A stretch of 64,000 nt of DNA from Allium sativum (GCA_030737875.1 CM060911.1:52016501-52080500), one strand, 5' to 3'. Positions 48,651 through 61,678 are shown, numbered from the stretch's first letter. The notes: generated by a model from the letters alone, not told the origin. Numbers and translations: made by a program.

Positions 48651-48685
48651 ACCCAGAGTTTAGGTTAAAACAATAAACTCCAGGT
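48651..48685 (-). promoter_or_regulatory. U5 hairpin of element E left LTR
   Basis: Plus-strand arms ACCCAGAGTTTA and TAAACTCCAGGT. Read as minus-strand RNA, 12 positions pair, two of them as G-U. Confidence 0.65.
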
Positions 48686-51224
48686 CAGTCATGTGACTGG
48701 TGTGAGAACTAAAACAGTTATTTAAAGCTTTACTTTAAAAGGGAGTAATTCAAGGGACCACGCCGTATAACACGGAACGGGTTTCCTCCCAAGAATACCA
48801 GTGCATAAGATAAACAACGCAATGCTTTTTCGAAAAAATGAAGATATTATAAGACCCAGGTCCCATCACACAATGCAATGCAAGCCGGAGGATAGGGTTT
48901 TCCCTTATAATAGCCAAACATGCTTGGTACGTTTAAAAAAAAATCATTTGACACTATTGTAAGTGTATAGTGTCAAAACAATTTCAATCATAAATATAAA
49001 TCATAGACGGCATAAATGCCCCATACCACTATGTCGCCATACTAGGCTCTACAAATAAAGCCGAAATACACGTATTGGAAATTGGATTTCCGTCATGAGT
49101 CGAGGCAAGGGGCAAGCTCCTCTCTGCTTCGAGACACTCCAGCAAATGCCTCGGGACTACACACTCTGGGCAACCCCGGATTCGGCTGGGCCGGTCCTCT
49201 CTTACGTTTGAGGATTAATTATGCCTGAACACACGTTTCCCAGTCCTTACAGACCTATAATCGAGGCGCCTCATTCCAACAACCACAAAGGTGAAAAGTA
49301 TATAAATGTCAGGGCTGGTAAGTCACTGACACCACCAAAGCTAGAAAGAAACGTCGTGCTCTCCCAGCAGTCCGTATCCCGTTTTTGACTCATACCGAGG
49401 TGTGAGGCTCGCGAATCCACGCTATACACAAAGCTGCCACGTAGGTCGTGCTTTGATCATCAACCATAAGACTTTGCTTTTCAACAGAAGCCTTGATCCA
49501 TGCAACTCAGCGTGCCACATAGGCAATTCATGCCATGCGATTGATATCTATCGATATATAACCTCTAAGCTCATACGTCTCAGAGAAGGGCGTTAAGCAA
49601 AAGAATAAATTCTTCGCCGCCAAATAGATATATATTTAACAGAAATCAATCAACACAGAATAAAATCCGATGTCAGACACACAATCCATTACAAGTTCGT
49701 TCTGGGTCTGAACGAAACCAGAGGCTCTTTCCTCGCATATCCATCGATCTCCAAGTACGTCTGGACGACCACCAACTGATTCCCTCATCTTGGGTGTACA
49801 GCCCAATCAAGATCATCAGTAATCACCCAAATGATGTGAAGACTTCCGGTCTTCAACCACCGTCTTCATCTTCGAGATATCGTCGAATCGGTTATTCAGA
49901 ATGGGTATAAACCCGGACTTTTCGAACAACCCGCGTATATTAAAAACGAATGTTACACAAACACAACATACGCCTCATTCCAATTCAGCAGCCACTAACC
50001 GCAAATTAGCAAGAGAACAATTTCCCAAATATTAACCCCGAAGGCCGAAACCAACATCAGATCAATATCCAGGAAACCATTCTTCTTAACTAACCTACAG
50101 CTAGTTTCTAAATTTCATATTCTTAGGGAAAGGTTCCCATTAATTTTATCCAAGATAAATTCTTTAAATTTATTCTTTAATCTTCCTTTGGATGTCATTC
50201 CAAACCAAATTATGGTTTTCCAAACTAGTCGAGATTAGCGAACCACACCGAAGTAATTATTTATTTTATTTCCCAATCCCAACCTATTCATCCCATGAAG
50301 CAAAACTGGTAATACCCCATATCTAACACCACAGTGTTGTCGGTAAAATATATTACCATTCCACGTTCAAATCTAATTAAAGATTTAACTATCGCTTTGG
50401 AGCAAAACAGGTGATACTCCATTCTTGCTCACTTTCTAAATTTGATAATTTAAATTATCAATTCACATTTCAATCTAATTGCAGATTCATTAAAACTCCC
50501 TTTTACTGGGTTAAAGAGCTAATGTCATTTAAAACACAGTTCACGACAAACCCAAATCACATTCCATTTATTATCGGGTTAAAGAACAAGTGTTATTTAA
50601 AACACTGTTCACGATAAACCCACAGATCAATTCTATTTAAAACCCATTTCAAATCCAATTTATTTATTTAAAAATAAATGGGTTTTAATTTCAGTTCAAA
50701 ACTAGTTCATTTCGATAAAAATCTATTTTTATCTTTTCGAATATGGAGTTTTTCATCCCAATTTTTTCCAAATTATTTCTTATGATTTTACACAAATTAT
50801 TACTATTTTTAATAATTTGATCAAGGCCCGTACAGTCGATTTCCATCAACGGCCATCGAACTGCACTTACAGCGACCTTTTCCAAATTTGATTTGGACGT
50901 ATCTCCAAATCCAACCGTTAGATTTCAAATTTCTAATATTCGTTAAAAATCTCTTTTCGATACGAACCCAACGGTTCCGGTTTTAGGGGAATCCGACGGT
51001 CGGATCTCCCGTAATGTCCGTTCGAAGTTAATGGTCGAAATTCGCGAAGGGCCGCGGCGCGACGCGTTCTATTCAGGCCATTATATTATATATATAATAT
51101 ATATTTCGTCGATTTCTATTTAAAACGAATTTTATAAATAGTTTAAAATTCGTTTCAAAAACAATTTCAACTTCCATTTCAAATTCAAATCAAAATTGAA
51201 TTTTTATTATAAATTCGTTTTAAC

Positions 51225-51520
51225 ATTCATTTCTATTCAATTCAAATTTCAATTCAATTTGAATTCATTTCAATTCAATTTGAATTCATTTCAATTCGTT
51301 TTCAATTCAATTCGAATTTGTTTTCAATTCAATTCGAATTCGTTTTCAATTCAATTAAATTCAAATTGGTTTTCTATTCGATTCAATTCAAATTGGTTTT
51401 CTATTCGATTCAATTCAAATTGGTTTTATATTCAAATCAATTCAAATTGGTTTTATTTTCAATTCGATTCAAATTGGTTTTCTATTCGATTCAATTCAAA
51501 TTGGTTTTCTATTCGATTTA
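51225..51520. repeat. 27-bp TTGGTTTT array, E left LTR (6 units plus degenerate run)
   Basis: Six units containing CAATTCAAATTGGTTTT, preceded by degenerate TTCAATTC repeats. The right LTR has four units (58487-58700). Confidence 0.85.
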
Positions 51521-52789
51521 TAAAAACGAATATAATCGATATAAATATCGTTTGCGTCAAAATAGCGCATCTCTAATCAACTCGGCTTTATATTTTTCAA
51601 TAACTTCGTTATTCTATTCAACAATTGAATTTATGTTCTATTCAATACGTGAATCTATATTTTTGTCAATACACGACTAATCTCAACGAATGAGTACTGT
51701 CCACGTGTGACTCTTTTTGTTATTTAATATATTTTATAAAAATTATGGTATCTATCGTTTGATTTCAAATCAGACTCCAACCGTAAACTAGTAAGAGAAC
51801 GATTCCCTGAATATTAACCCCGAAGGCCGAAACCAACATCAGATCAATATCAAGGAGACCACTCATCTCATCTATTTTCCAGTTAATTTCTAATTTTATA
51901 TGATAAAGATGTAAATTTTATTGTTAAAATATTTCGTTCAACACATGACCAATCTCAACGGATGAGTACAGTCAACACATGAACCTTTATTTTATAATGA
52001 TAAAGATATGAATTTTATTGTTTAAAATATTTCGTTCAACACGTGGCTAATCTCAACGGATGAGTACGGTCAACACATGAACCTTTGTTTTATAAAATTC
52101 TTTATTTTCTAAATTGGAATGAGGCCCAATCAATCACCATATAAAGTTAATTACATGGATTCCATACAACACATGTATACAATAGCAACGATAAATAATC
52201 AACCATCATCCAAAGTGCACTACACTGTATAAGCATCAAATATAAATCTCTAACGCTTATAACAGCCTGTCAATCAATCGATCAACATACAACTAATTAT
52301 TGGGATTAGTGTATGTCATATATTATCCCAATACCCGTGTGGTGTTTCAAACAATCAAACACAGATTTTATTTGTGTAGTTGGGCGATGTGTAAAATTTA
52401 TCGACCCAATCAATATCAGTCAAATCAATGTATATAAACAAATCGGCTGATTTGTTTATAAATATTTATTTATTTACTTTTACATTAAAAATTATATTTT
52501 TAAAGATAATTTATTTATTTCAAGACATCTAAATTTTATTATCGATTTCCCATCAACAACACAAACAAATTCACAACACAACAATTAAACAAACAAGCCA
52601 TCCATGGTATGTGGATGACGGGTGTCGGGTGCTGCTAAGCACCGTCTGCATCCTAGTATATATATATAACTAGAAAAAGAAATTTAGAGTGAGAAGTTCT
52701 CACCAATAGCTATTTCAACTCCACGACACTTCATTTATAGAAATCTTCGTCGTTCTCGCCTTTTTGTCACCTTCGTTGCCCGTAGCCAC

Positions 52790-53186
52790 TACATATATAA
52801 AAATCACTCATTTTTATATTGCTGTCTTTTTAAAATAAAAATCACATTTTTATTTGTTTACTTTCAATTTTAAAAATCATATTTTTATAATCACTTCATA
52901 TATTTAAAAATCGAATTTTTACTTTGTTATGCAATATATAAAAATCGAATTTTCATAATCACGCTATATGGATAAAAATTCTATTTTTTACATTGCTACT
53001 ATATAGATAAAAATTATATTTTTATCACGCTATTCTTTATATAAAGATTTCTCCTTTTCAATTACATCATTATAAAAATCACATTTTTTTTTGCTACACA
53101 TATAAAGATGATATTTCTAATATTCCTATCATGTAAAAATTATATTTTTAATTCTCTACATAAACAAAAATCATATTTTTCTATGA
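52790..53186. repeat. AAAAATCAYATTTTT dyad cluster, E left LTR
   Basis: Same class of inverted repeats as in D, about a dozen copies, more diverged. Confidence 0.75.
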
Positions 53187-53258
53187 CTGACACTTGCATT
53201 TTTATCATTGAAATCTAAATCAAATAATAAAACAATAAAATAAAATAAAGAAACTTAC

Positions 53259-53575
53259 AGTTGGATTTTATAAGGGGGGCTGTTTTGCGCAAATCGAGGA
53301 GGAGGGCTTAGTGGTCGCGGTCACAGGTGGCGCCTGAGGCCGGCGCAGGGGCTCCGGTGCTGTCTGTGGTGGAAAGGTGGAGCTCTCGCGAGGTGGGTGC
53401 GGGCTTTAGGGTTCCTCGTTCAGGTTTGGACAAAGGACGAAGGGTGAGGCGGAGGGGGTTTGCCGTCGTCGCGAGCAGGAGGGGAGGAGGGGCTGGTCGT
53501 CGACGATGGGAGGGGCGATGGGAGGAGGAGGCGAGATTTTGAGGAAGTCGGGTTTTTTTTTCTGATTTGGGAAAT
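53259..53575 (-). other. GC-rich leader island of E left LTR
   Basis: Minus-strand leader-like block ending at the donor ACT|GTAAGT. Its GC-rich frames (for example 53327-53542 on the plus strand) are antisense and not supported as genes. The counterpart is 60440-60735. Confidence 0.4.
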
Positions 53576-54535
53576 AATATGTTGTGGGAATTATAAAGGA
53601 ATTAGGGGCTTAAGTATAAAAGTTTATATATATATATTTTTAATTTTATCTTCAAAAAGTTACTTTAAAAATTTGAACTCCTTTTTGAGCCCACCGACTG
53701 TCGTCCCTAGGGTAATACCCCCATTCCGAACACAATGGGACATGTATCGTAGGCTGATTCGATCGTTACAATCAGTTTCCGTTAAAATAAACATATAACT
53801 CTATATATTGAATTTGAACGCGCATTTCAATTTACCGGGGTCACATACGAACTCTATAAATCCCAGAAAATATTTTCTAGCTTCGTATTGACGATACGGT
53901 CCTAACAAAACTAGTTTCATCGAATTCTGAGACCGTTGGAAAAATGGCCATTTTCCAGTCGATCAAAATCAACTGAAACTGGTCAAACGCGTTTTCATTT
54001 TCCACGCTCACATATTGATTCGAAAAATTATGAAATTTGAAATCTATCAATAATTTGACATCACGGATCCAATAAAAGTGGTTTCGTCGAAATCCGAGGT
54101 CGTTTGCAAAATTCCCATTTTTAAGGGCCTGAATTCCATAACGACTATTCAGAATTTTCAACTGGACATATCTTTTGATTCCCGCTATGAAATCTCGATT
54201 TTCGAATTCGTTGGAAAGATATTCTCAAATAGATCCTATTATTTTTGGTTTCATTAAAGTCCGGTTTGTTTTGCACCCGGTACATTCAATTGAAGTTTGA
54301 AATCGAATTATCGAACTACCGCGCCATTTTCAATTCTATTATAATTATATATAATTATTTATATTCTAACGACGATGTATATAATATATACGTTCGAATT
54401 ATATTCAAAATAAATTTCTCGTCAATATTATTTAAAATAATTCATTTTAAATATTCAAAATTCGCTAAAATTGCCAAAATAAAATTTTTAAACTGGCTCG
54501 CATTTCCGGGTTATTACAATCTCCCCCACTTAAAA

Positions 54536-54553
54536 CTTTTCGTCCCCGAAAAG
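54536..54553 (-). promoter_or_regulatory. Element E pre-PPT hairpin
   Basis: Same perfect 7-4-7 inverted repeat as in D. Confidence 0.8.
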
Positions 54554-55418
54554 GAACAAAGTCGGAAGTGGTTTGATCAATCAACTCTACGTTCGATCTG
54601 GCTTGCATTCTCCAACATTTCAGTTTCTGAGAATTTTCAAAAATTTGGCTAACATCCTAAATTTTCGAAAAATTTCGCCATAACCTCCCCTGCACCGGGA
54701 GCTACGGGAAAATCCCGAAATTGCCATATAGGCCTTCTGATCTCAAAAAGAAAAAGAAAAAGCCAAGCGGCTAGCCAATAGGCTCATAAAATCATCATCA
54801 CCCAAACAAAACAGTAAATTATATAGGAAACATGTACCTATTTGTCGGGCAAACAAATTTTATTCTCTGCTCTAGCCTCCTTGCTATGACCTGTTCAATG
54901 TAAGTATATGTATATGCAAGCAAATGCGACTAATTTTCAATATAATTTCAATATTTGATTCAATTAGGCATAATGGTTCAAAATTATCAAACAAATAAAC
55001 AAACAACACAAACATCAATCAATTAGTGGATTAGAGTTTCAAATTCATAATTTTGATATATATACTGAAAATCTTGTTTTTGATGCCAATTCACAACAAT
55101 GTATTCTAGCTATATTAGTTTTGGTTCTCACACCAGTCTATTGGAAATATATAGATATCACACCTTCGAAACACGAACATAAATACTGATGATGCACGTG
55201 TTATCATCAGTACCATCTCCGGGCGACTAGAATGTGATTCAATATCTATCTAATATATTAAAACTTCGAATATACGTTCATGACGCGTATATGCAAAACC
55301 TTTATATACTAGATTGTCCAAATCAATATAAATAAATTATTCAAATACGTGTAAAACGATTTAAATTTTCAAAACAAAATTGTTTTCATTTGAAAAATAT
55401 ACTCTTCACACTCGTTCT

Positions 55419-55435
55419 AGGATACTACTGATCCT
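55419..55435 (-). promoter_or_regulatory. Post-primer hairpin of element E
   Basis: Minus strand AGGAT-CAGTAGT-ATCCT. The outer pair is A-U where A and D have G-U. Confidence 0.65.
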
Positions 55436-55536
55436 ATCTCTAACGAGTCATTCTAATTGGATATTACTAATCCAATACCTGATGAATTCTTTCGTATGGT
55501 TCTAATGTGTCTTGTTCTCGAGCTCAGTAAACCAAA

Positions 55537-55548
55537 GCTCTGATACCA
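55537..55548 (-). other. Element E primer-binding site (tRNA-iMet)
   Basis: Plus strand GCTCTGATACCA, two bases from the LTR at 55551. Confidence 0.93.
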
Positions 55549-55550
55549 AA

Positions 55551-58500
55551 TGTGACGGCAAGGAATTTCGCTCGATCCGAATCGATCGTTAAACTGACTA
55601 AGACCATTCGAAACCCCTGATCGTTTTGAGAACACGACAAATTGGAACGCAGACGGAAGGACATTTCATTGTTTATTACAACAATTCCATCAGAATACAA
55701 GAATATACAGAGTGTGAATGAATAAATTACATTCGATAAATATAAGAGATTACAATAAATTACATAGCAGCGGAAAAATAATACAAAGCACAACTGAAGG
55801 TGATATACGGATACAGAGCTTTCCGGATATCATTCCAGCTGTAAACCAGGATCCTGTGAATATAAATATGCAAAACCAAAACTACTAGCTGCCCGTGCGG
55901 AAAATAGGGGCACCTAGAGTTTAGGTTAAAACAATAAACTCCAGGTCAGTCATGTGACTGGTGTGAGAACTAAAACAGTTATTTAAAGCTTTACTTTAAA
56001 AGAGAGTAATTCAAGGGACCACGCCGTATAACACGGAACGGGTTTCCTCCCAAGAATACCAGTGCATAGGATAAACAACGCAATGCTTTTTCGAAAAAAT
56101 GAAGCTATTATAAGACCCAGGTCCCATCACACAATGCAACGCAAGCCGGAGGATAGGGTTTTCCCTTATAATAGCCAAACATGCTTGGTACGTTTAAAAC
56201 AAATCATTTGATACTATTGTAAGTGTATAGTGTCAAAACAATTTCAATCATAAATATAAATCATAGACGGCATAAGTGCCCCATACCACTATGTCGCCAT
56301 ACTAGGCTCTACAAATAAAGCCGAAATACACGTATTGGAAATTGGATTTTCGTCATGAGTCGAGGCAAGGGGCAAGCTCCTCACCGCTTCGAGACACTCT
56401 AGCAAATGCCTCGGGACTACACACTCTGGGCAACCCCGGATTCGGCTGGGCCGGTCCTCTCTTACGTTTGAGGATTAATTATGCCTGAACACACGTTCCC
56501 CGGTCCTTACAGACCTATAATCGAGGCGCCTCATTCCAACAACCACAAAGGTGAAAAGTATATAAATGTCAGGGCTGGTAAGTCACTGACACCACCAAAG
56601 CTAGAAAGAATCGTCGTGCTCTCCCAGCGGTCCGTATCCCGTTTTTGACTCATACCGAGGTGTGAGGCTCGAGAATCCACGCTATACACAAAGCTGCCAC
56701 ATAGGCCGTGCTTTGATCATCAACCATAAGACTTTGCTTTTCAACAGAAGCCTTGATCCATGCAACTCAGCGTGCCACACAGGCAATTAATGCCATGCGA
56801 TTGATATCTATCGATATATAACCTCTAAGCTCATACGTCTCAAAGAAGGGCGTTAAGCAAAAGAATAAATTCTTCGCCGCCAAACAGATATATATTTAAC
56901 AGAAATCAATCAACACAGAATAAAATCCGATGTCAGACACACAATCCATTACAAGTTCGTTCTGGGTCTGAACGAAACCGGAGGCTCTTTCCTCGCATAT
57001 CCATCGATCTCCAAGTACGTCTGGACGACCACCAACTGATTCCCTCATCTTGGGTGTACAGCCCAATCAAGATCATCAGTAATCACCCAAACGATGTGAA
57101 GACTTCCGGTCTTCAACCACCGTCTTCATCTTCGAGATATCGTCGAATCGGTTATTCAGAATGGGTATAAACCCGGACTTTCCGAACAACCCGCGTATAT
57201 TAAAAACGAATGTTACACAAACACAACATACGCCTCATTCCAATTCAGCAGCCACTAACCGCAAATTAGCAAGAGAACGATTTCCCAAATATTAACCCCG
57301 AAGGCCGAAACCAACATCAGATCAATATCCAGGAAACCATTCTTCTTAACTAACCTACAGCTAGTTTCTAAATTTCATATTCTTAGGGAAAGGTTCCCAT
57401 TAATTTTATCCAAGATAAATTCTTTAAATTTATTCTTTAATCTTCCTTTGGATGTCATTCCAAACCAAATTATGGTTTTCCAAACTAGTCGAGATTAGCA
57501 AACCACACCGAAGTAATTATTTATTTTATTTCCCAATCCCAACCTATTCATCCCATGAAGCAAAACTGGTAATACCCCATATCTAACACCACAGTGTTGT
57601 TGGTAAAATTTATTACCATTCCACGTTCAAATCTAATTAAAGATTTAACTATCGCTTTGGAGCAAAACTGGTGATACTCCATTCTCGCTCACTTTCTATA
57701 TTTGATAATTTAAATTATCAATTCACATTTCAATCTAATTGCAGATTCATTAAAACTCCCTTTTACTGGGTTAAAGAGCTAATGTCATTTAAAACACAGT
57801 TCACGACAAACCCAAATCACATTCCATTTATTATCGGGTTAAAGAACAAGTGTTATTTAAAACACTGATCACGATAAACCCACAGATCAATTCTATTTAA
57901 AACCCATTTCAAATCCAATTTATTTATTTAAAAATAAATGGGTTTTAATTTTAGTTCAAAACTAGTTCATTTCGATAAAAATCTATTTTTATCTTTACAA
58001 ATATGGAGTTTTTCATCCCAATTTTTCCCAAATTATTTCTTATGATTTTACAAAAATTATTACTATTTTTAATAATTTTATCAAGGCCCGTACAGTCGAT
58101 TCCCATCAACGGCCATCGAACTGCACTTACAACGACCTTTTCCAAATTTGATTTGGATGTATCTCCAAATCCAACCGTTAGATTTCAAATTTCTAATATT
58201 CGTTAGAAAGCTATTTTCGATACGAACCCAACGGTTCCGGTTTTAGGAGAATCCGACGGTCGGATCTCCCGTAATGTCCGTTCGAAGTTAATGGTCGAAA
58301 TTCGCGAACGGCCGCGACGCGGCGCGTTCTATTCAGGCCATTATATTATATATATATAACATATATTTTGTCGATTTCTATTTAAAACGAATTTTATAAA
58401 TAGTTTTAAATTCGTTTCAAAAACAATTTCAACTTCCATTTCAAATTCAAATCAAAATTGAATTTTTATTATAAATTCGTTTTAAAATTCATTTCTATTC

Positions 58501-61500
58501 AATTCAAATTTCAATTCAATTTGAATTTATTTCAATTCGTTTTCAATTCAATTCGAATTCGTTTTCAATTCAATTCGTTTTCAATTCAATTCAATTCAAA
58601 TTGGTTTTCTATTCGATTCAATTCAAATTGGTTTTATATTCAAATCAATTCAAATTGGTTTTATTTTCAATTCGATTCAAATTGGTTTTCTATTCGATTT
58701 ATAAAAACGAATATAATCGATATAAATATCGTTCGCGTCAAAATAGCGCATCTCTAATCAACACGGCTTTATATTTTTCAATAACTTCGTTATTCTATTC
58801 AACAATTGAATATATGTTCTATTCAATACGTGAATCTATATTTTTGTCAACACACGACTAATCTCAACGAATGAGTACTATCCACATGTGACTCTTTTTG
58901 TTATTTAACATATTTTATAAAAATTATGGTATCTATCGTTTGATTTCAAATCAGACTCCAACCGTAAACTAGTAAGAGAACGATTCCCTGAATATTAACC
59001 CCGAAGGCCGAAACCAACATCAGATCAATATCCAGGAGACCACTCATCTCATCTATTTTCCAATTAATTTCTAATTTTATATGATAAAGATGTAAATTTT
59101 ATTGTTAAAATATTTCGTTCAACACATGACCAATCTCAATGGATGAGTACAGTCAACACATGAACCTTTATTTTATAATGATAAAGATATGAATTTTATT
59201 GTTTAAAATATTTCGTTCAACACATGACTAATCTCAACGGATGAGTACGGTCAACACATGAACCTTTGTTTTATAAAATTCTTTATTTTCTAAATTGGAA
59301 TGAGGCCCAATCAATCATCATATAAAGTTAATTATATGGATTCCATACAACACATGTATACAATAGCAACGATAAATAATCAACCATCATCCAAAGTGCA
59401 CTACACTGTATAAGCATCAAATATAAATCTCTAACGCTTATAACAGCCTGTCAATCAATCGATCGACATACAACTAATTATTGGGATTAGTGTATGTCAT
59501 ATATTATCCCAATACCCGTGTGGGGTTTCAAACAATCAAACACAGATTTTATTTGTGCAGTTGGGCGATGTGTAAAATTTATCGACCCAATCAATATCAG
59601 TCAAATCAGTGTATATAAACAAATCGGCTGATTTGTTTATAAATATTTATTTATTCACTTTTACGTTAAAAATTATATTTTTAACGATAATTAATTTATT
59701 TCAACACATCTACATTTTATTATCGATTTCCCATCAACAACACAAACAAATTCACAACACAACAATTAAACAAACAAGCCATCCTTGGTCTGTAGATAAC
59801 GGGTGTCAGGTGCTGCTAAGCACCGTCTGCATCCTAGTATATATATATAACTAGAAAAAGAAATTTAGAGTGAGAAGTTCTCACCAATAGCTATTCCAAC
59901 TCCACGACACTTCATTTATAGAAATCTTCGTCGTTCTCGCCTTTTTGTCACCTTCGTTGCCCGTAGCCACTACATATATAAAAATCACTCATTTTTATAT
60001 TGCTGTCTTTTTAAAATAAAAATCACATTTTTATTTGTTTACTTTCAATTTTAAAAATCATATTTTTATAATCACTTCATATATTTAAAAATCGAATTTT
60101 TACTTTGTTATGCAATATATAAAAATCGAATTTTCATAATCACGCTATATGGATAAAAATTCTATTTTTTACATTGCTACTATATAGATAAAAATTATAT
60201 TTTTATCACGCTATTCTTTATATAAAGATTTCTCCTTTTCAATTACATCATTATAAAAATCACATTTTTTTTTGCTACACATATAAAGATGATATTTCTA
60301 ATATTCCTATCATGTAAAAATTATATTTTTAATTCTCTACATAAACAAAAATCATATTTTTCTATGACTGACACTTGCATTTTTATCATTGAAATCTAAA
60401 TCAAATAATAAAACAATAAAATAAAATAAAGAAACTTACAGTTGGATTTTATAAGGGGGGCTGTTTTGCGCAAATCGAGGAGGAGGGCTTAGTGGTCGCG
60501 GTCACAGGTGGCGCCTGAGGCCGGCGCAGGGGCTCCGGTGCTGTCTGTGGTGGAAAGGTGGAGCTCTCGCGAGGTGGGCGCGGGCTTTAGGGTTCCTCGT
60601 TCAGGTTTGGACGAAGGGTGAGGCGGAGGGGGTTTGCCGTCGTCGCGAGCAGGAGGGGCTGGTCGTCGACGATGGGAGGAGGAGGCGAGATTTTGAGGAA
60701 GTCGGGTTTTCTTTTCTGATTTGGGAAATAATCTGTTGTGGGAATTATAAAGGAATGAGGGGCTTAAGTATAAAAGTTTATATATATATATATATATTTT
60801 AATTTTATCTTCAAAAAGTTACTTTAAAAATTCGAACTCCTTTTTGAGCCCACCGACTGTCGTCCCTAGGATAATACCCCCATTCCGAACACAATGGGAC
60901 ATGTATCGTAGGCTGATTTGATCGTTACAATCAGTTTCCGTTAAAATCAACATATAACTCTATATATTGAATTTGAACGCGCATTTCAATTTACCGAGGT
61001 CACATACGAACTCTATAAATCCCAGAAAATATTTTCTAGCTTCGTATTGACGATACGGTCCTAACAAAACTAGTTTCGTCGAATTCTGAGACCGTTGGAA
61101 AAATGGCCATTTTCCAGTCGATCAAAATCAACTGAAACTGGTCAAACGCGTTTTCATTTGCCACGCTCACATATTGATTCGAAAAATTATGAAATTTGAA
61201 ATCTAGCAATAATTTGACATCATGGATCCAACAAAAGTGGTTTCGCTGAAATCCGAGGTCGTTTGCAAAATTCCCATTTTTAAGGGCCTGAATTCCATAG
61301 CGATTATTCAGAATTTTCAACTGGACATATCTTTTGATTCCCGCTATGAAATCTCGATTTTTCGAATTCGTTGGAAAGATATACTCAAATAGATCCTATT
61401 ATTTTTGGTTTCACTAAAATCCGGTTTGTTTTGCACCGGGTACATTCAATTGAAGTTTGAAATCGAATTATCGAACTACCGCACCATTTTCAATTCTATT

Positions 61501-61678
61501 ATAATTATATATAATTATTTATATTCTAACGACGACGTATATAATATATACGTAAGAATTATATTCAAAATAAATTTCTCGTCAATATTATTTAAAATAA
61601 TTCATTTTAAATATTCAAAATTCGCTAAAATTGCCAAAATAAAAATTTTAAACTGGCTCGCATTTCCGGGTTATTACA
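55551..61678 (-). repeat. Element E 5' LTR (right)
   Basis: 6128 bp, very similar to 48290-54518. The 27-bp array 58487-58700 has four units. Dyad cluster 59973-60362, donor 60438-60439, leader 60440-60735. No gene. Confidence 0.92.

Larger units (their letters stand above)
48290..54518 (-). repeat. Element E 3' LTR (left)
   Basis: 6229 bp. U5 hairpin 48651-48685, 27-bp array 51225-51520, dyad cluster 52790-53186, donor 53257-53258, GC-rich leader about 53259-53575, U3 modules about 53875-54100. The array-derived Asn/Phe/Ser open frames at 51196-51680 are not genes. Confidence 0.92.
54519..55550 (-). other. Element E internal region, noncoding
   Basis: 1032 bp. Purine tract (plus strand CTCCCCCACTT) at 54521-54531, hairpin CTTTTCG-TCCC-CGAAAAG at 54536-54553, post-primer hairpin 55419-55435, primer site 55537-55548. 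No credible ORF. Confidence 0.88.
48290..61678 (-). mobile_element. Element E: noncoding giant-LTR retrotransposon, relative of D
   Basis: 13,389 bp, flanked by ACTGA. LTRs of 6229 bp (48290-54518) and 6128 bp (55551-61678) around 1032 bp internal. On the minus strand LTRs start TGTAATAACCCGG and end ..CGTCACA. Perfect iMet primer site at 55537-55548. No coding capacity. It inserted into the leader island of the D right LTR. Overall organisation and much of the sequence match D, but the repeat arrays differ. Confidence 0.93.

Noticed and set aside
51196..51680. Open frames rich in Asn, Phe and Ser with a repeating nine-residue pattern (also at 58458-58861)
   Set aside because: They are read-outs of the 27-bp tandem array, whose length is a multiple of three. 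Copy number and frame differ between the two LTRs.
53327..53542. GC-rich plus-strand ORF as a host gene
   Set aside because: It is antisense to the E leader, interrupted in the right LTR copy by indels, and composed of Gly/Arg-rich low-complexity sequence.
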